Source: Azotimanducus sp965199815
GTDB taxonomy: Bacteria; Pseudomonadota; Gammaproteobacteria; Pseudomonadales; Azotimanducaceae
NCBI GenBank assembly: GCA_965199815.1
Contig: CBDATE010000034.1
Location: forward strand, 124,001-188,000
Direction: 5' to 3'
DNA length: 64,000 bases
In this document: positions 60,583 to 64,000 of the stretch, piece after piece
How the letters are laid out: each line of letters starts with the position of its first letter
Numbering within the stretch: the stretch's first letter is position 1
Notes under the pieces: generated by a model
Told to the model about the DNA's origin: nothing
Seen by the model: only the letters and a program-made list of their open reading frames with translations
Database searches by the model: none
Made by a program: the position numbers and the translations under genes

Positions 60583-61070
60583 TGAAGGTTCCGGGGTGGC
60601 GTTTGCTGACGCATGTCCGGCGGCGCAGGGTCGGCTTCGCGACGCTGGCACTGTATGGCGTATGCGGCGCTCTGCTCGCAGGTGATGCCGAGCCGGCACC
60701 GCATGAATTCGCTGGCCGCGAGCACCCGTTCATGGCACCGGGATCGGGTACGAATCCTGCGGATGACGATCTCGAGGGTGATTCGCTGCCGTGGGCGAGC
60801 GAGACGCAGCTGTTGATTCAGGAACTTCTGCTGGTGGGGACGCTTGGCGAGCAAGGCCGATACCAGGCGCTCATCCGCTTTGCCGATGGTGTTGTGCGGC
60901 ATCTTGGTGTTGGCGACAGGTTGCTGCCTGGCGAAGCCGTGGTACTCGAGGTCACCCGGGATTCAGTGGATATAGAAAGCGACGATGTGATCTGGTCGCT
61001 GTTCCTTGTCGATGTCGTATCTGATCACTCTGTTGTCGGAGAAATGGAACATCATGTGTTCGTCGAATAA
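60582..61070 (+). CDS. pilP: Type IV pilus assembly protein PilP
   Basis: 162 residues. Seen: an N-terminal hydrophobic export segment (GFATLALYGVCGALLAG) without an obvious lipobox Cys, an unstructured linker (PFMAPGSGTNPADDD), and a small beta domain with LLVGTLGEQGRYQALIRFAD and VGDRLLPGEA typical of PilP, which contacts PilQ. Most PilP proteins are lipoproteins; here the Cys at the end of the signal is not in a clear lipobox, which is unusual. Confidence 0.85.
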   Translation: MKVPGWRLLTHVRRRRVGFATLALYGVCGALLAGDAEPAPHEFAGREHPFMAPGSGTNPADDDLEGDSLPWASETQLLIQELLLVGTLGEQGRYQALIRFADGVVRHLGVGDRLLPGEAVVLEVTRDSVDIESDDVIWSLFLVDVVSDHSVVGEMEHHVFVE

Positions 61071-62340
61071 TTTCTCGAGGGCGGTGCGCTCTGGCAGTGC
61101 TTTCGTGTCATCTGCCCTGATGCCGGGCGTCCGTACCCTGATGTGCGCCCTGCTGCTTTTCGCGTCCAGTCTCTGGGCACAATCGCCGGAAGCGCCCATA
61201 TCGCTCAGGTTTCAACAGATTGAGCTGCGCGCCGCCTTGCAAATTCTCGCCGAATATGCCGGTGTCAACCTCATCGCGAGCGATGCGGTGTCGGGCGACC
61301 TGACGCTCGAACTCGATGATGTGCACTGGCGCGAAGCCTTTGATCTGATTCTGGCTATCAATAATCTGCAGGTTCGCGAGCAGGGCGGGACGCTCATGGT
61401 GGCTCCTGCGGGACAGTTGCATACGCAAGATCTGGTCAAGCGTGTGTTCGCGATTCGTTTTGCCCAGGCAGAATCGCTGAAGGACCTGCTACAACTCGGG
61501 CCGCAGGGCTCCGGCGTGGTCGATGAGCGCACCAACACCCTGATCCTGACTGATGCAGCAGAAGCACTCGCAGAACACGCGCAGCTCATCGAGCGTCTTG
61601 ATGTGCCCGCAGGGCAGGTGTTGATCGAGGCGCGTGTGCTCATCGCCAGCGAACAGGCATCGAAGCAGCTCGGGGTCACCTGGCTCGGGGCGGCTCAAGT
61701 GGACCTTGGGCAGGACGGCACCCTGACGCTTGGCCGCGCCGAGGACTCCGGGCAACCTGTACGCGCCGGGTCGGCACGGCTCGTTGACCTTGCCAGCAAC
61801 AAGACACATTCGAGGTTCGGGGTCGGCTTCCTTGGGCCATCGGGCATGCTGGACGTGGAAATATCCGCCCTCGAGACCTCGGGAGATGCCGAGATTATCG
61901 CCAAACCGAGGGTGGTGACTACCAATCGCGAGAAGGCCGTGGTGCGTTCCGGCGTACAGATTCCGTATCAGGAGTCCACGAGCAGCGGGGCGACATCCAC
62001 GGCCTTTCAATCAGCGACGCTTTCTCTCGAAGTCACTCCGCTCGTTGCCTCCGAAGAACAGGTCGTCCTGACGCTCAAGATCAGCCAGGATTCGGTTGGT
62101 GCGCTGTACGACGGTGTGCCGAGCATCAATACCAACGCCATAGAAACCCGCGTACTGGTGCGCTCCGGCGAGACCCTGGTGCTTGGCGGTGTGTACCAGA
62201 ACGACATCAAGACGAGCGTCAGCCGCACACCGCTCCTGGGCCGTGTTCCCGGGCTGGGGCGGTTGTTTCGCAGGACGATTTCTTCCGATGATCGGCGTGA
62301 ACTGCTGGTGTTTCTCACCCCCGAAGTGCTGGTGCCCTGA
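61054..62340 (+). CDS. pilQ: Type IV pilus secretin PilQ (short form)
   Basis: 428 residues, much shorter than the usual 650-750. Seen: a signal peptide (LMCALLLFASSLWAQ), an N0-like STN domain (ISLRFQQIELRAALQILAEY, then AGVNLIASDAVSG), an N1/KH-like domain (VKRVFAIRFAQAESLKDLL), and the secretin barrel (VLIEARVLIASEQASKQLGV, RSGVQIPYQESTSSG, VPGLGRLFRR, ELLVFLTPEV). The AMIN peptidoglycan-binding domains that normally precede these are absent. It forms the outer-membrane pore for pili. It overlaps pilP by 17 bp; an internal ATG at 61120 is an alternative start. Confidence 0.93.
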   Translation: MCSSNNFSRAVRSGSAFVSSALMPGVRTLMCALLLFASSLWAQSPEAPISLRFQQIELRAALQILAEYAGVNLIASDAVSGDLTLELDDVHWREAFDLILAINNLQVREQGGTLMVAPAGQLHTQDLVKRVFAIRFAQAESLKDLLQLGPQGSGVVDERTNTLILTDAAEALAEHAQLIERLDVPAGQVLIEARVLIASEQASKQLGVTWLGAAQVDLGQDGTLTLGRAEDSGQPVRAGSARLVDLASNKTHSRFGVGFLGPSGMLDVEISALETSGDAEIIAKPRVVTTNREKAVVRSGVQIPYQESTSSGATSTAFQSATLSLEVTPLVASEEQVVLTLKISQDSVGALYDGVPSINTNAIETRVLVRSGETLVLGGVYQNDIKTSVSRTPLLGRVPGLGRLFRRTISSDDRRELLVFLTPEVLVP

Positions 62341-62428
62341 GCAGTTGTCCCCGGTTCGATATTCGCTTTGATCTTGTGGGATCAGGTATCGTGACGGCAT
62401 CCACTGTCAGGACGCACGGCCAGGGCAA

Positions 62429-62971
62429 GTGCATCACAGGCTGCAACATCAGGAGAGCGTGTTTCTGGTCGGCATGATGGCCGTCGGCAAGACAACCATA
62501 GGCAAGCTGCTGGCCGAGCAACTGGGTTACGCCTTCCACGACACGGACAAGGTGATTCGCGAGCGATGCGGTGCCGACATTCCGTGGATCTTCGATGTTG
62601 AAGGCGAACAGGGGTTTCGTGACCGGGAGCAGCGCGTCATTGAAGAACTGACCCGCTTGCCGTCAGTAGTGCTGGCGACCGGCGGTGGCGTGGTGATGCG
62701 CGCGGCCAACCGCGCGGCACTGTCACTCCGCGGCAGGGTGGTATATCTCTACGCAGACCTCGACACGCTGGTGTCGCGCGTATGTGCAGGGCATCAGCGG
62801 CCGATGCTGCAGGGGCATGATCCCCGCGCCCGGCTGGCTCGACTGCTTTGCGAGCGCGCTCCCCTGTACGAACAGGTGGCGGATGTGTGCGTACATTCCG
62901 CATCCTGCGGCCCACAGAGCGCGGTCACGCAACTGCTCGGCAAATTGCACGACGAGCAATCCGACGCATGA
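62429..62971 (+). CDS. aroK: Shikimate kinase
   Basis: 180 residues, GTG start. Seen: the P-loop FLVGMMAVGKTTIGKLLAE, the shikimate-binding DTDKVIRERCGADIPWIF with FRDREQ, the GGGVV motif, and a lid segment GHQRPML. It phosphorylates shikimate in aromatic amino-acid synthesis. It follows pilQ as in many gammaproteobacteria and overlaps aroB by 4 nt. Confidence 0.94.
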   Translation: MHHRLQHQESVFLVGMMAVGKTTIGKLLAEQLGYAFHDTDKVIRERCGADIPWIFDVEGEQGFRDREQRVIEELTRLPSVVLATGGGVVMRAANRAALSLRGRVVYLYADLDTLVSRVCAGHQRPMLQGHDPRARLARLLCERAPLYEQVADVCVHSASCGPQSAVTQLLGKLHDEQSDA

Positions 62972-64000
62972 CCTCGCGCAGGACACTTCAGGTTCACCTC
63001 GGACCACGCTCTTACGACATACACATAGGCGAAGGGTTACTGTCCGATCCGTCCTTGTGGCAGGGGCTTGTCCCGGGAGCGACGGCGCTGGTGGTGTCCG
63101 ACCCGGCCGTCAATGCACTCTATGGTGCGCGCCTGCGCCGGACACTCGAAGCCTGCGCTCGCAAGGTCTCACTGCATGTACTTGACGGCGGTGAGCAGTG
63201 CAAGCACCTCGCATCCTGGCAGGCCATCATTGATCGCCTGGCGGAAGCGCGTCATGACCGCACCACCACTCTGGTGGCGCTCGGTGGCGGCGTGGTCGGC
63301 GATCTGGCCGGATTCGCTGCCGCCACCTGGATGCGCGGTGTCGGCTATGTGCAGGTGCCCACCAGCCTGCTTGCCCAGGTTGATTCGTCTGTGGGGGGCA
63401 AGACGGGTGTCAATCATGCGCGTGGCAAGAACCTGATCGGTGCCTTCTATCAGCCGGTGGGGGTGGTGGCCGACCTCGAAACCTTGAGCAGCCTGCCCGC
63501 ACGCGAGCTGGTGGCGGGGCTTGCCGAGATCATCAAGTATGGGGTCATTCGCGACCGCGAGTTCTTTGCCTGGCTCGAAGAACATCTGGACGCGCTGCTG
63601 GCTGCGGAACCCGAGCTGCTCGCGCAAGCGGTGGCACGTTCCTGCGAGATCAAGGCCGCAGTGGTGGCTCTGGATGAACGTGAATCAGGTGCCCGCGAGA
63701 TACTCAATTTCGGGCATACCTTCGCGCATGCTCTGGAGACGCTCACTGAATATGCCCGGCTCAATCACGGCGAGGCGGTCGCGCTCGGCATGATCATGGC
63801 GGCGCGACTTTCGTGTGCACAGGGGTGGCTCGCCGAGGCTGATCGGCAGCGAATCGAGCACCTGATCCGGCGACTCGGGGTGATGCAGCGCTTGCCGCAG
63901 AACCTGAGCATACAGGCATGCCTCGATGCCTTCCACAGCGACAAGAAGACGCGAGCGGGGCGGCTCAGGTTTGTGCTGACGCGCGGCCTCGGTCATGCCG
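62968..64000 (+). CDS. aroB: 3-dehydroquinate synthase (3' end outside window)
   Basis: 344 codons are visible and the frame is open at the window edge. Seen: the NAD site ALGGGVVGDLAGFAAATW, RGVGYVQVPTSLLAQVDSSV, GGKTGVNH, and the zinc ligands in LVAGLAEIIKYG (Glu), NFGHTFAHALE (His) and LNHGEAVALGM (His). It makes the first ring compound of the shikimate pathway. The start overlaps the aroK stop (ATGA). Confidence 0.96.
   Translation, partial: MTSRRTLQVHLGPRSYDIHIGEGLLSDPSLWQGLVPGATALVVSDPAVNALYGARLRRTLEACARKVSLHVLDGGEQCKHLASWQAIIDRLAEARHDRTTTLVALGGGVVGDLAGFAAATWMRGVGYVQVPTSLLAQVDSSVGGKTGVNHARGKNLIGAFYQPVGVVADLETLSSLPARELVAGLAEIIKYGVIRDREFFAWLEEHLDALLAAEPELLAQAVARSCEIKAAVVALDERESGAREILNFGHTFAHALETLTEYARLNHGEAVALGMIMAARLSCAQGWLAEADRQRIEHLIRRLGVMQRLPQNLSIQACLDAFHSDKKTRAGRLRFVLTRGLGHA

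Overview
The window is a chromosomal stretch of a proteobacterium, most likely a gammaproteobacterium. The main support is the divergent mrcA / pilMNOPQ-aroK-aroB block at the right end, plus bacterioferritin, Lon, moaB-lipA and rpmF-plsX-fabD-fabG. Coding density is high and the DNA is GC-rich, with at least seven mutually overlapping stop/start junctions. The genus cannot be named from sequence alone. Both ends cut a gene (a Rieske oxygenase at the left, aroB at the right).

Layout. 1-9.8 kb: a catabolic and uptake group (Rieske oxygenase, cyclase-family hydrolase, Tat-dependent amidohydrolase, TonB-dependent receptor, secreted S9 peptidase). 9.9-14.5 kb: lon, a candidate Fur box with bacterioferritin, a shortened outer-membrane efflux protein and a small membrane protein. 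14.5-22.8 kb: a type I restriction-modification operon (hsdM-hsdS-hsdR). It is flanked by directly repeated units, each encoding a tail-anchored coiled-coil protein, and lies next to debris of a thiL gene. 23-29.9 kb: a secreted methyltransferase-like protein, rpmF, plsX, fabD, fabG (no fabH, acpP or fabF here), gdhA, an HNH nuclease and rnhA. 30-35 kb: a tight leftward operon moaB-lipA-M17 peptidase-hisI-cysS. 35-41 kb: a single-chain acyl-CoA carboxylase of about 1650 residues (AccA-like, AccD-like, AccC, AccB in one polypeptide), then hemH. 41-49.4 kb: a giant repetitive autotransporter adhesin. A run of 17 C lies at its start and a second frameshift lies inside it. 49.5-55.9 kb: rpmE, then a 2.76-kb tandem duplication holding an M48 peptidase and an amidase. 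55.9-64 kb: mrcA, pilMNOPQ, aroK, aroB.

Most notable. (1) A probable slipped-strand phase switch: a promoter-like site, an ATG leader and a C17 tract precede the adhesin, and loss of one C would join the leader to the adhesin signal peptide. (2) An HsdS subunit whose two target-recognition domains are identical at DNA level and separated by four perfect 12-bp repeats. This predicts a palindromic recognition site with an adjustable spacer. (3) A 223-bp hairpin-rich insertion element with 3-bp target duplications, present as two full copies, one short copy and one relic. One copy breaks the duplicated M48 gene, one splits thiL, and one supplies the plsX stop codon. (4) A repeated coiled-coil gene unit with variable hendecad and heptad counts bracketing the restriction system. 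(5) The AccA-AccD-AccC-AccB fusion. No rRNA, tRNA or CRISPR array was recognised.
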